Translations under genes and position numbers: made by a program
Notes under the pieces: model-generated
The model's database searches: none
The model's input: only the letters and a program-made list of their open reading frames with translations
What the model was told of the DNA's origin: nothing
Shown here: one piece after another, positions 44,930 to 53,936 of the stretch
Position numbering within the stretch: position 1 is the stretch's first letter
How the letters are laid out: every line of letters begins with the position of its first letter
Source of the DNA: Streptomyces sp. M41(2017)
Lineage (GTDB): Bacteria > Actinomycetota > Actinomycetes > Streptomycetales > Streptomycetaceae
Direction: 5' to 3'
Assembly (NCBI RefSeq): GCF_002078175.1
Contig: NZ_MWFK01000002.1
Coordinates: 2,294,001 to 2,358,000 of the forward strand
Length of the DNA: 64,000 bases

Positions 44930-45724
44930 TCAGCCCTTGCGCCCCCAGGCCGAGATCATGGGTGCCGTCGCCAGGTCCATGGAGCCGGCGGCGACGTTCG
45001 CCAGGTGCTGGTCGATCTCGTCCTCGGTCGCGAGGCCCGCCGTGACGAGCTGGTCGCGGATCTGACGCACCGTCGCCGCTTCCAGGACGGTGCAGGCTGG
45101 AGAGGTGACGGGGAAGTACGCGTCGGCCTCGACGCCGCGCAGCCCGGCCTCACGGAGCAGGCGCGGGAGTTTGCGGCCGTAGGAGAGGTCGGCGCCGCGG
45201 TCGGCGAGGAGCTTGCGGAACCCCTGGCGCAGCCGGTTCGCGAGCTGCTGCTCGGGGCCGTGCTCGTCGGGGCAGAGGAGGGGCTGGAGCGCCGGATCGG
45301 CGTCCTCGACGAGGAGTCGGCCACCGGGCCGCAGGGCCTTGATCATCGACCGCAACGCCCGCTCCCGGTCCGGCACATGGACCAGTACGAGCCGGGCGTG
45401 CACGAGGTCGAAACCTTCGCCGGGCGGCTCCTCGGTGCCCACGTCGTGGACGCGGACCTGGACCGGGGGACGGGCCGCCGAGGCTGCCCACGAGGTGTCG
45501 ATGTCGGTCGCGACGACCTTGCCGGTGGGCCCGACCTTCTTGGCGAGCCAGGACACCACGGACGTGCCGCCCGCCCCGACCTCCCAGCAGCGCCAGCCGG
45601 ATCCGATGCCGAAGCGCTCCATGTGCCGGAACGTCGTGGGGTCGAAGAGGGTGGCGAAGGCCTGGAAGCGCTGTCCCGCCTCGTCCTGCTGGTTGTCGAG
45701 GAGATACCCGTCGGTTCGCGTCAT
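44930..45724 (-). CDS. Class I SAM-dependent methyltransferase
   Basis: A 264-residue Rossmann methyltransferase. Motif I is WEVGAGGTSVVSWLA near residue 48, the acidic residue after strand 2 is VVATDIDTSW, motif post-I/II region DLVHARLVLVHVPDRE, and motif III LRPGGRLLVEDAD. Methyl acceptor unknown. ATG 45724 has GGGAGG eight bases before it. Divergent from corA over 183 bases. Confidence 0.9.
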   Translation of the reverse strand: MTRTDGYLLDNQQDEAGQRFQAFATLFDPTTFRHMERFGIGSGWRCWEVGAGGTSVVSWLAKKVGPTGKVVATDIDTSWAASAARPPVQVRVHDVGTEEPPGEGFDLVHARLVLVHVPDRERALRSMIKALRPGGRLLVEDADPALQPLLCPDEHGPEQQLANRLRQGFRKLLADRGADLSYGRKLPRLLREAGLRGVEADAYFPVTSPACTVLEAATVRQIRDQLVTAGLATEDEIDQHLANVAAGSMDLATAPMISAWGRKG

Positions 45725-45907
45725 GGGGGGATCCTCCCAGTTGACCGGCTTGTCGGGCCGTCCATCCCGCCGGGCGGAGGGGTCGGCCACCCCGCACGGC
45801 GGAACGGAATCCTCCATTCCCACAGCCTTTTCCGGTGGCGGAGCGGGACTGGCAGACTGGCTCGCCAGGCGCAGATCGCGGCCCGAGGAGTTCCACGAGG
45901 AGATCCC

Positions 45908-47035
45908 ATGTCCATGGCAGGGAATTTGCGGAGGGTGACGGCGCTGAGTGCCGTCGGCGGCCTCCGCAAGGTGGCACGGCTGACGCGGCGGCGGCCCCGT
46001 GTCGACCTGAGTCACCACGCCCGGTCACCGCTGGGCTCCGCGGTGGTGAACTGCGTGGCCTACCAGGGAGGCGCCCGGGTTCCGGAGGGGCGGGACCTGG
46101 TCGACACCCTGGAGCGGATCCGCAAGCGGGACGAGGGATTCGTCTGGCTCGGACTGCACGAGCCGACGGAGCAGGAGTTCGCGGGCATCGCCGAACTCTT
46201 CGACCTGCACCCGCTGGCCGTCGAGGACGCGGTGGAGGCCCATCAGCGTCCGAAGCTGGAGCGGTACGGCGACACGCTGTTCGCCGTGTTCAAAACAGTC
46301 TGCTACGTGGAGCACACCGAGCTGACGGCGACCAGCGAGGTGGTCGACACCGGCGAGATCATGGTGTTCGTCGGGCCGGACTTCGTCATCACCGTGCGCC
46401 ACGGCCGGCACGGCTCACTGGGCCCGCTGCGGGAGGAACTGGAGTCGGATCCGGCGCAGTTGTCGAAGGGGCCGGCCGCCGTCCTGCACGCGATAGCGGA
46501 CCACGTCGTCGACGACTACGTGAGCGTCACCGACTCCGTCCAGGCGGACATCGACCAGGTCGAGGCCGACGTGTTCGCCGAGAACGGCGCCCGCACGGAC
46601 GCGGGCCGTATCTACCAGCTCAAGCGTGAACTGCTCGAACTGAAGCGGGCCGCGGTGCCGCTCGCCCGCCCGGTCCAGGAGCTGGCGACCCGGCCGATCC
46701 GCGTGGTCGACCCGGAGATACAGGCGTACTTCCGGGACGTCTCGGACCATCTGCTGCGGGCCACCGAACAGATAGCCGCCTTCGACGAACTGCTCAACTC
46801 GATCCTGCAGGCCCACCTGGCACAGGTGACGGTCGCACAGAACGAGGACATGCGGAAGATCACGGCGTGGGCCGCGGTCATCGCCGTGCCCACGATGGTC
46901 TGCGGGGTGTACGGCATGAACTTCGACAACATGCCCGAGCTGCACTGGAGGTTCGGCTATCCCATCGTCATCGGCGTCATATCCGTCGCCTGTCTCGTCC
47001 TCTACCGGGGCTTCCGGCGCAACGGCTGGCTCTGA
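45908..47035 (+). CDS. corA: CorA-family magnesium/cobalt transporter
   Basis: A 375-residue metal-ion channel. The long cytoplasmic domain has VVDTGEIMVFVGPDFVITVRHG and coiled helices (AFDELLNSILQAHLAQVTVAQNEDM, split), then two membrane helices with the ion-selective loop VYGMNFDNMPEL (GMN motif). The N terminus has an extra basic 40-residue stretch. GAGGAGAT precedes ATG 45908; a second ATG two codons on is possible. Confidence 0.95.
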   Translation: MSMAGNLRRVTALSAVGGLRKVARLTRRRPRVDLSHHARSPLGSAVVNCVAYQGGARVPEGRDLVDTLERIRKRDEGFVWLGLHEPTEQEFAGIAELFDLHPLAVEDAVEAHQRPKLERYGDTLFAVFKTVCYVEHTELTATSEVVDTGEIMVFVGPDFVITVRHGRHGSLGPLREELESDPAQLSKGPAAVLHAIADHVVDDYVSVTDSVQADIDQVEADVFAENGARTDAGRIYQLKRELLELKRAAVPLARPVQELATRPIRVVDPEIQAYFRDVSDHLLRATEQIAAFDELLNSILQAHLAQVTVAQNEDMRKITAWAAVIAVPTMVCGVYGMNFDNMPELHWRFGYPIVIGVISVACLVLYRGFRRNGWL

Positions 47036-47046
47036 CACTGACACAC

Positions 47047-47077
47047 CTCTCGCCCGGCACGGCCGGCCGGACGAGAG
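47047..47077. terminator. Terminator between corA and the CBS gene
   Basis: 47047-47052 pairs with 47072-47077, then one mismatch, then 47054-47058 pairs with 47066-47070. It begins 12 bases after the corA stop and 37 bases after the convergent CBS gene stop, and can act both ways. Confidence 0.7.
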
Positions 47078-47113
47078 TGCGCGCCGCGGAGGACGGACGT
47101 ACGCGGGGACGGC

Positions 47114-47542
47114 TCAGCCCGTCGCACTCCTCGCGTAGACGCTCTCCACCCACGCGGCCAGTTGTTCGTCGCTGAGATGCTGGGCGAGGTCGGCCTCGCT
47201 GATCATGCCGACGAGCCGCTTGTTCTCGATCACGGGAAGCCGCCGGATCTGATTGCCCTTCATCTCCGTGAGCACTTCGCCGACGTCGGCGTCGGACTCG
47301 ATCCAGCGGGGCGTGCCGTGGGCCATGTCGCCCGCGGTCACCCGGGCCGGGTCGTGGCCCATGGCCACACAGCCGACGACGATGTCGCGGTCCGTGAGGA
47401 TGCCGCAGAGGCGTTCGTTCTCGTCGCTGATGGGCAGCGCCCCCACGTTCAGCTCGCGCATGAGCTGGGCGGCGCGGTCCAGGGTCTCGTGAGCGGGGAT
47501 CCACTGGGCACCACGGTGCATGATGTCTCCGGCGGTGGTCAT
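47114..47542 (-). CDS. Tandem CBS-domain protein
   Basis: A 142-residue protein of two CBS domains (AGDIMHRGAQWIPAHETLDRAAQLM and ITDRDIV-like LTDRDIVVGCVAMG; then MAHGTPRWIESDADVGEVLTEM with RRLPVIENKRLVGMISEADLA, split). Such pairs bind adenine nucleotides and act as energy or redox sensors. GGGAGG precedes ATG 47542. Stand-alone, in the style of the many small CBS proteins of Streptomyces. Confidence 0.9.
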   Translation of the reverse strand: MTTAGDIMHRGAQWIPAHETLDRAAQLMRELNVGALPISDENERLCGILTDRDIVVGCVAMGHDPARVTAGDMAHGTPRWIESDADVGEVLTEMKGNQIRRLPVIENKRLVGMISEADLAQHLSDEQLAAWVESVYARSATG

Positions 47543-47723
47543 GGAGTACCTCCCGGTGCCGGACGGCCGGCGCGGCGCCGAACACACCGCTAGTCCCGGC
47601 GCCCTATATTCTCGCCGCGCTTCAGGGGCTGCGCACCTGGAGATCGGCTCGCCTCAGCTGTGCGGGCCGCGGCGGTGGGGCCGGTGCGGCGGGCTCCGCC
47701 CGGCGGTTCGTGCCCCGGCCGGG

Positions 47724-48365
47724 TCAGCCGTTCCACGCCGGGTGACGGGGATCGTCGGCACGGACCAGGACGTCGACCGTGCCGGCCGGATCCACCTCGT
47801 CCTCGTACCGCGCGAAGGCGGGCAGGGTCCAGTGCTCCGTCTCGGGGGTACGGCGGCGGAGGGCTCCCGGGGAGAGGAGGACGTGCACGCTGAGGTCGAA
47901 CGGGAACCAGTGGCGCAGGAGGAGGGGGCCGTGCAGCAACAGGATTCCACCGGGCGGGAGTTGGACGTACGCGCTGCGGGTCGCGCGGTCGGTGGCAGGG
48001 TCCCAGAGGTCGGGCAGGACCCGGCCGTCGCCCCCGGCTTCGAGGGGACCGAAGACCTCGCGCCACAGGGCGCGGGTGTCGAACCAGCCGTCGTAGTAGG
48101 CGTCGACGTCCTGGTGCCCGTACTCGAACCGGAGCGAGCCCGGCCGCAGGAAGCCCTCGGCGCCGACGACGAGCGACGGACGACCGCGGACGCGCAACGC
48201 CTCGGAGACCCGTTGGGCGAGGTCACCGGGGAGGGCGGCCGGGGCTCCGTCGAAGGCGACGCGGGGCCAGGGACCGCCGTCGGCCGGTTTCAGGTCGAGC
48301 AGCCGGTCGGCGAGGAGGTCGCCGAGCCGTTCCCAGGTGATCGCTTCGAGTCGCACAGAGCCCAT
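47724..48365 (-). CDS. Uridine kinase-like protein with degenerate P-loop
   Basis: A 213-residue protein that aligns by eye with the actinobacterial uridine-kinase-like group: RVAFDGAPAALPGDLAQRVSEAL at the P-loop place, then the DVDAYYDGWFDTRALWREVFGPL and PGGILLLHGPLLLRHWFPFDLSV (split) regions. The Walker A Gly-Lys-Ser/Thr is missing (PGDLA), so ATP binding in the usual way is doubtful. ATG 48365 is divergent from the next gene over 105 bases. Confidence 0.72.
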   Translation of the reverse strand: MGSVRLEAITWERLGDLLADRLLDLKPADGGPWPRVAFDGAPAALPGDLAQRVSEALRVRGRPSLVVGAEGFLRPGSLRFEYGHQDVDAYYDGWFDTRALWREVFGPLEAGGDGRVLPDLWDPATDRATRSAYVQLPPGGILLLHGPLLLRHWFPFDLSVHVLLSPGALRRRTPETEHWTLPAFARYEDEVDPAGTVDVLVRADDPRHPAWNG

Positions 48366-48470
48366 GATGCATCGGCCGCCGGGGAGGACGGACGGGAGGA
48401 GCCGCCCCGGCCACCTGAACCGTCTGATCCGCCGCGTGGACGGCGGTCGGGGGCGGGAAAGGATCCCCAC

Positions 48471-49187
48471 ATGGCACGGTTCGCCACTCCCCCGCACCGG
48501 AGCAGCAGTGCGCTTCCCGCCAGTGCCCTGCTTGTCGTCCAGCCGCTCGGAAAGCGGCACTGTGCCGAGTGCCGGAGCGGCCCGCTCGCGCTGCTGGTCC
48601 TGGAGGAGGGCGCGCCGCGCTGCCTGGACTGCGCGGATCTCGGTCACCTGGTGTTCCTGCCGCGGGGGGACACCGCGCTGACCCGCAGATCGCGGGAAGG
48701 CAGCGGTCTGAGTGCCGTGGTGGTGCGGTTCCACCGGCGGCGGGGGCGGTACGAGCGGCAGGGCCTGCTGGTCGAGGAGGAGGCGCTCGCCCGAGCCGAG
48801 CAGCGGTATCTGGCGGACGCCGAGGCGCGACGGCGTCGCCGGGCCCGGGAAGCGCGACGCCGGCAGGCGGAGGACGTGCGGTTCACGGACGCGTTCGCAC
48901 GGGAGACAGCCAGGTTGTTCCCGGACTGTCCCGCCGACCGTGCCTACGCGATCGCCGCGCACGCCTCGGTGCGGGGAAGCGGGCGGGTCGGGCGCAGCTC
49001 GGCCGGCCGTGCGCTGTCCGAGGCGGCGGTGACAGCGGCTGTCCGCGCGGCCGTCCGGCACACGGAGACCCCTTACGACGAGCTGCTGATGAACGGGGTG
49101 CCGCGGTACGAGGCGCGTCGCCGGATCGCCTCCGTCGTGGAGGCGAGGCTTCGGGAGTGGCGCGGCGAGGAGCCGGCGGGGGTGTGA
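48471..49187 (+). CDS. DUF2293-type conserved protein
   Basis: A 238-residue protein. A Cys pair CAECRSG and CLDCADLGHLVFLPRGD near residues 30-65 may bind metal; a charged helical middle (RRRRRAREARRRQAED) follows, then the conserved C-terminal part FPDCPADRAYAIAAHASVRGSGRVGR ending RRIASVVEARLREWRG. Function unknown; the Arg-rich helix suggests nucleic-acid contact. AAAGGAT precedes ATG 48471. Confidence 0.8.
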   Translation: MARFATPPHRSSSALPASALLVVQPLGKRHCAECRSGPLALLVLEEGAPRCLDCADLGHLVFLPRGDTALTRRSREGSGLSAVVVRFHRRRGRYERQGLLVEEEALARAEQRYLADAEARRRRRAREARRRQAEDVRFTDAFARETARLFPDCPADRAYAIAAHASVRGSGRVGRSSAGRALSEAAVTAAVRAAVRHTETPYDELLMNGVPRYEARRRIASVVEARLREWRGEEPAGV

Positions 49188-49528
49188 GAAGGGGCGGAGT
49201 GAGGGCTCGGACAGCGCGGTGTGTGGGGCGTGGCGCGGAGGTGCTGGAGGCTCGCGCATGGGTGCGCGGGACTCGGCCATGGTCGTGGTCGTCCGGGCGG
49301 ATTTCACTTGTGATGTGGGCCCACGCTGTGCAGGATCACTGGCTCGACCTCGGCCGTCTCGACGGTTGTTCGGCGGCGCGCCGGGCGCGCCGGACCGGTG
49401 GCGCGGCGTCGACGCGGGCGCGGCGGTGACGTGACCGTACAGGCGGTGACCGGCAACCGGTGACCGCCGACTGGCGGCCGGCGGCTGGGATTCGACGAGT
49501 GACGGGCGACGGGTGACGGGGAGTGGAC
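49188..49528. other. Gene-free interval of 341 bases
   Basis: No reading frame here has a ribosome site and normal codon use. The last 90 bases carry many GGTGAC/GTGACG-like words, including an imperfect inverted repeat around 49451-49477, which may hold promoter or operator elements for the following membrane protein. Confidence 0.4.
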
Positions 49529-50008
49529 ATGATCGACGGACCGTATTTCGTGCTGACGCTGCTGGGGGTGCTCGGCTGCGGACTCGTGGCGGGGGTGTTC
49601 TGCGGGTTCTCCACGTTCGTGATGCGGGCCCTCGCCCAGCTGCCTCCTGCGCAGGGGGTCGCCGCGATGCAGGCGATCAACGTCGCGGCGGTGCGGCCTC
49701 CGTTCATGTTCGTGTTCGTCGGAACGGCGGTGCTGTGCGCGGTGCTCGCCGTGGTGACGTTCGTGGTGTGGCCGGGCGGGGCGACGGTTGAGCTGCTGCT
49801 CGGCAGCGCGCTCTACCTGTTCGGCTCGTTCGGGGTGACGATCGCGGCGAACGTCCCGCGCAACGAGGCGCTGATGAAGCTGGACCCCGGGACGCCCGAG
49901 GCGACAGCGCTGTGGCCCACGTACGTGCGCGAGTGGACGATGTGGAACCACATACGCACGATCACCTCGGCGGCCGCGGCGGTGGCCTACGCCCTCGCCC
50001 TCACCTGA
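49529..50008 (+). CDS. DUF1772 small membrane protein
   Basis: A 159-residue four-helix membrane protein of the anthrone-oxygenase-like DUF1772 family: YFVLTLLGVLGCGLVAGVFC, FMFVFVGTAVLCAVLAVVTF, SALYLFGSFGVTIAANVPRNEAL and a last helix after WNHIRTITSAAAAVA. NVPRNEAL is the conserved element. ATG 49529 has GGGGAG five bases upstream, better than the GTG two codons earlier. Substrate unknown. Confidence 0.85.
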   Translation: MIDGPYFVLTLLGVLGCGLVAGVFCGFSTFVMRALAQLPPAQGVAAMQAINVAAVRPPFMFVFVGTAVLCAVLAVVTFVVWPGGATVELLLGSALYLFGSFGVTIAANVPRNEALMKLDPGTPEATALWPTYVREWTMWNHIRTITSAAAAVAYALALT

Positions 50009-50188
50009 ACCGGCCCGTCGCGGTCCCGTCCCCACGGCAGCGTCCGATGTCCCCGCGCCCGAGTGGGGCGGCGGGGTCTGCGGAGGCGACGTACCGTGGT
50101 GGGAAAGGAGTGCCGCCCGTTTCCGTGGCCGATGACGCCCTGCGGTCGTGCGGTCCCGCACCGGTCCGCGTACGTGACGGAGACGGCC

Positions 50189-51682
50189 ATGGCCGATCCC
50201 AAGGGGTTCATGACCACACCACGCGAGGAGTATCCGCGCCGGCCCGTGGAAGAGCGTGTGCGGGACTGGAACGAGGTGTACGTCCCCGGGGCCCTGCTGC
50301 CGATCGTCAGCCGGCAGGCCGACCGGTGCATGGACTGCGGTGTCCCCTTCTGCCACGAGGCGTGCCCGCTGGGCAATCTGATCCCCGAGTGGAACGACCT
50401 CGTCTCCCGCGACGACTGGCGGGCGGCAAGCGATCGTCTGCACGCCACGAACAACTTCCCTGAGTTCACCGGGCGGTTGTGCCCCGCGCCGTGCGAGGCG
50501 GGCTGCGTCCTGGCGATCAACCAGCCCGCGGTGACCATCAAGAACGTCGAGGTCGCCATCGCCGACCGTGCCTGGGAGGACGGGCTCACCCCGCCGCGGC
50601 CACCGGACCGGCTCTCGGGCAGGACCGTGGCGATCGTCGGTTCGGGGCCCACCGGCCTCGCCGCGGCGCAGCAGCTCACGCGGGCCGGGCACACCGTCGC
50701 CGTGTACGAGGGATCGGACCGGGTCGGCGGGCTGCTGCGGTACGGGATCCCCGCGTTCAAGATGGAGAAGCGGCAGCTGAACCGGAGGCTGGCCCAGATG
50801 CGGGCGGAGGGGACCAAGTTCCGGACGTCGACCGTCATCGGCACCGATCTCGGGGCGCGGGACCTCGTGTCCCGCTACGACGCCGTGATTCTGGCGACGG
50901 GTGCCACCGCCTGGCGTGATCTGGGCGTACCGGGGCGGGAGTTGTCGGGCATCCATCAGGCGATGGAGTATCTGCCGCTGGCCGACCGGGTGTGCGAGGG
51001 GGATCTGGCGGTCTCCCCGCTGTCGGCGGCGGGCCGGCACGTGGTGATCGTGGGGGGCGGAGACACCGGGGCGGACTGTCTGGGGACGGCGGTGCGTGAG
51101 GGGGCGGCCTCGGTGACCCAGCTCGACATCTACGCGCAGCCGGAGGTCGCGCGCGACGAGGACGTCGAGCCGTGGCCGACGTATCCGAAGATCTACCGGC
51201 TGTCCGGCGCGCACGAGGAGGCCGGCGCACTGGGGACGGCGCCCGCCGCACACGCGGACGCGCGGCTCTTCGCGGCGTCCACGCTCCGCTTCACCGGGGA
51301 CGAGAGCGGCCGGGTGCGGTCGCTGCACCTCGTCGAGGTCGATGCGGGGCGCCGGCCGGTCCCCGGTTCCGACCGGGTGCTGCCCGCCGACCTCGTCCTG
51401 CTCGCGCTCGGTTTCTCCGGACCCGACCGGCACGACGGCCTGATCGACCAGTTGGGCCTCGCACTCGAGCCGCGCGGCACGATCGCGCGGGGTCCCGACT
51501 TCGCCACGAACGTCCCGGGTGTGTACGCCGCCGGGGACGCGGCACGCGGTCAGTCCCTCGTCGTGTGGGCGATCGCCGAGGGCAGGGCGGTCGCCGCGGC
51601 CGTGGACCGTGTGCTGAGTGGTTCGGACCGCCTGCGCCTGCCGGCCCCGATCGGCCCGTACGACCGCCCGATGACCGCGTGA
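50189..51682 (+). CDS. gltD: Glutamate synthase small subunit-like oxidoreductase
   Basis: A 497-residue flavin/iron-sulfur protein. The N-terminal domain has the two [4Fe-4S] Cys sets, CMDCGVPFCHEACPLGN and CPAPCEAGC. The FAD site AIVGSGPTGLAAAQQL is near residue 150, the NADPH site VIVGGGDTGADCLG near 290, and GVYAAGDAARGQSLVVWAI closes it. In glutamate synthase this subunit passes NADPH electrons to GltB. No gltB lies next to it, so it may serve a distant gltB or another partner. ATG 50189 has GGAG upstream. Confidence 0.93.
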   Translation: MADPKGFMTTPREEYPRRPVEERVRDWNEVYVPGALLPIVSRQADRCMDCGVPFCHEACPLGNLIPEWNDLVSRDDWRAASDRLHATNNFPEFTGRLCPAPCEAGCVLAINQPAVTIKNVEVAIADRAWEDGLTPPRPPDRLSGRTVAIVGSGPTGLAAAQQLTRAGHTVAVYEGSDRVGGLLRYGIPAFKMEKRQLNRRLAQMRAEGTKFRTSTVIGTDLGARDLVSRYDAVILATGATAWRDLGVPGRELSGIHQAMEYLPLADRVCEGDLAVSPLSAAGRHVVIVGGGDTGADCLGTAVREGAASVTQLDIYAQPEVARDEDVEPWPTYPKIYRLSGAHEEAGALGTAPAAHADARLFAASTLRFTGDESGRVRSLHLVEVDAGRRPVPGSDRVLPADLVLLALGFSGPDRHDGLIDQLGLALEPRGTIARGPDFATNVPGVYAAGDAARGQSLVVWAIAEGRAVAAAVDRVLSGSDRLRLPAPIGPYDRPMTA

Positions 51683-51761
51683 GCGGCGGACTCGCGGCCT
51701 TTCGGTGTGCGGCCACGGCGTCGGCGCACGGCCACGGCCATCACCACGACCGCGCCGCGCC

Positions 51762-52319
51762 TCAGCGGCGTTCGTCGGTTCCGGCCACCTTGGCCGTCGA
51801 CAGGGCGACCCGGTTCCAGGTGTTGATGGTGAGGATCAGGGCGAGGACGTGGCCGAGTTCGGCGTCGTCGAACTGGGCGGCGGCCTCGGCGTAGACGTCG
51901 TCGGGCACGCCCGCGTCGGCGACACGCGTCACGGCCTCCGTCAGGGCGAGCGCGGCCTGCTCCTTCGGCGTGAAGAAGTGACGGGCCTCGCGCCACACGG
52001 CGACCATGTGCAGCCGGTCCTCGCTCTCCCCGGCCTTGCGGGCGTCGTTGGTGTGCATGTGGAGGCAGTACGCGCAGTGGTTGAGGTGCGAGGCACGGAT
52101 CTGGATCAGCTCGACGAGCGCCGGGTCGAGGCCCTCCCGGGCCGCCACGTCGAAGCCGACGAGGGCGCGGAAGACCTTCGGCGCGGCCTTGGCGAAGTCG
52201 ATCCGCCCGGGCCTGCCGCCGGCGCTCCCGCCGGTCCCTGCCGGGGTGACGGCCCCCGTGGTGGTGGTCCCCGTCGTGGTCGTGCCGGTCGTCGCCGCGG
52301 TGTTCGTGTTCGTCGTCAT
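51762..52319 (-). CDS. Carboxymuconolactone decarboxylase-family protein (AhpD-like)
   Basis: A 185-residue protein with the AhpD/CMD helical core. RASHLNHCAYCLHMHTNDARKAG near residue 75 holds the redox CxxC and His. Residues 1-30 are a Thr-rich repeat (TTGTTTTGTTTTG) unlike the core. Two ATGs fit: 52325 and 52319. A TAGATT box ends seven bases before 52319 and no ribosome site exists, so I choose 52319 as a leaderless start. Likely an alkylhydroperoxidase-type activity, divergent from a MocR regulator. Confidence 0.87.
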   Translation of the reverse strand: MTTNTNTAATTGTTTTGTTTTGAVTPAGTGGSAGGRPGRIDFAKAAPKVFRALVGFDVAAREGLDPALVELIQIRASHLNHCAYCLHMHTNDARKAGESEDRLHMVAVWREARHFFTPKEQAALALTEAVTRVADAGVPDDVYAEAAAQFDDAELGHVLALILTINTWNRVALSTAKVAGTDERR

Positions 52320-52326
52320 GACCATG

Positions 52327-52358
52327 AATCTACGGGGCGGAAAGACCGGCGGTAGGGT
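52327..52358. promoter_or_regulatory. Face-to-face -10 boxes for two leaderless genes
   Basis: On the plus strand TAGGGT (52353-52358) ends eight bases before ATG 52367; on the minus strand TAGATT (52332-52327) ends seven bases before ATG 52319. Neither gene has a Shine-Dalgarno site. -35 boxes are weak. The arrangement would let one bound MocR dimer control both genes. Confidence 0.5.
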
Positions 52359-52366
52359 GCATTTCC

Positions 52367-53794
52367 ATGACGGATTCGTGGGTCAATTCCGCGGAGCGGA
52401 TCGGCGCCGACCTGCATCTCGAACTGTCGGGCCCCGGCGGGCGCAGGGCCGCGCTGACCCGTGCGCTGCGTGAGGCCGTACGCAGCGGGCGGCTCGCGCC
52501 GGACACCCGGCTGCCGCCGTACCGCTCGCTCGCCGCGGACCTCGGGGTCGCGCGCAACACGGTCGCCGACGCGTACGCCGAACTCGTCGCCGAGGGATGG
52601 CTGACCGCCCGGCAGGGCTCGGGCACCCGGGTGGCCGCCGGTGTCACTCCCCCACCCGGCGGACGGCGCCGGAACGCACCGGTGCCCGTGCCGGAGAAGG
52701 CCGCGTCCCGTGCGCGGGGACCCCGGCACGATCTGCGGCAGGGCACTCCGGACGTGTCGTCGTTCCCACGTGCCGCCTGGCTGGCGTCCTACCGCCGGGC
52801 ACTGCAACAGGCGTCCAACGAGGCCTTCGGGCCCGGCGATCCGGCAGGACGGATCGAGTTGCGGGAGGCGCTCGCCGAGTACCTGGCACGCGCGCGTGGG
52901 GTGCGTGCGGAGCCCGGACGGATCGTGATCTGCTCGGGGTTCGCGCACGCCCTGCGGCTGCTCCTCCCCCAGGTCCTGCGGGGTCCGCTGGCCGTCGAGT
53001 CGTACGGCCTCGGGTTCCACCGTGAGCTGCTGGCCGCCGCTTCCGTGCGGACCGTCCCGCTGCCGCTGGACGAGGACGGCGCCCAGGTGGGCGCGTTGGG
53101 CCGGGAGCGGGCGGTACTGCTCACGCCCGCGCATCAGTTCCCGACGGGAGGACCGTTGCACGCCGAGCGCCGCGCGGCGGTGATCGACTGGGCACGGGCG
53201 CGGGACGGGGTGATCCTGGAGGACGACTACGACGGGGAGTTCCGCTACGACCGCCGGCCGGTGGGCGCGCTGCAGGGGCTGGACGCGGAGCGGGTCGTCC
53301 ACATCGGCTCGGTCAGCAAGAGCCTGTCGTCGGCGCTGCGGCTCGGCTGGATGGTCCTGCCGGAGCGGTACGTGGACGCCGTACTGGACGTCAAGGGGGA
53401 ACGGGAGGCGTGGGCGAGCGCGTTGGAACAGCTGGCCCTCGCCGACTTCATCGACTCGGGTTCCTACGACCGGCATGTGCGGCGGATGCGGCAGCGGTAC
53501 CGGGGGCGGCGCGACCGGCTCGTCGCGGCGCTCGCCGAGCGGGCTCCGCACGTCGCGGTCACGGGAATCGCGGCGGGCCTGCACGCGGTGCTGCGGCTGC
53601 CGCCGGGAACGGAGGCACCGACGGTGCGGGAGGCGGCACGGCGGGGAGTCGCGCTCGACGGGCTCGCCGGCTTCCGGCACCCGGAGGCGGTCACGTCCGC
53701 GCCGGACGGGCTGGTGGTGGGGTACGCGACCCCCGCGGACCACGCGTACGGGGCGGCACTGGAGGCGTTGTGCGGCGCGCTGCCGCCGGGGTGA
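52367..53794 (+). CDS. MocR-type regulator (GntR helix-turn-helix plus aminotransferase fold)
   Basis: A 475-residue regulator. The winged helix RLPPYRSLAADLGVARNTVADAYAEL lies at residues 48-73, then a linker, then a class I aminotransferase-like domain from RHDLRQGTPDVSSFPRAAW. The PLP Lys is in GSVSKSLSSALRLGWMVLP near residue 325, so PLP is probably bound as effector. MocR proteins often control B6, GABA or taurine genes; here the target is likely the divergent AhpD-like gene and itself. Confidence 0.92.
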   Translation: MTDSWVNSAERIGADLHLELSGPGGRRAALTRALREAVRSGRLAPDTRLPPYRSLAADLGVARNTVADAYAELVAEGWLTARQGSGTRVAAGVTPPPGGRRRNAPVPVPEKAASRARGPRHDLRQGTPDVSSFPRAAWLASYRRALQQASNEAFGPGDPAGRIELREALAEYLARARGVRAEPGRIVICSGFAHALRLLLPQVLRGPLAVESYGLGFHRELLAAASVRTVPLPLDEDGAQVGALGRERAVLLTPAHQFPTGGPLHAERRAAVIDWARARDGVILEDDYDGEFRYDRRPVGALQGLDAERVVHIGSVSKSLSSALRLGWMVLPERYVDAVLDVKGEREAWASALEQLALADFIDSGSYDRHVRRMRQRYRGRRDRLVAALAERAPHVAVTGIAAGLHAVLRLPPGTEAPTVREAARRGVALDGLAGFRHPEAVTSAPDGLVVGYATPADHAYGAALEALCGALPPG

Positions 53795-53936
53795 GCGCGC
53801 CCGCGGTACGGGCGGGCGCGCGGCTCCTGCTGCTACGGACTGCGTTCGTCGCGGAGTCTCCAGGTGTCCGCGTCTCGGTGACGGATCATGTCGGCATCAC
53901 ATTCAGGAAGTTCGGAGAAAAGAGAACCCAAGTCGT

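Noticed and set aside
49219..49434. Small gene in the 341-base gap
   Set aside because: The product is low complexity, there is no ribosome site, and the frame looks like GC-rich chance.
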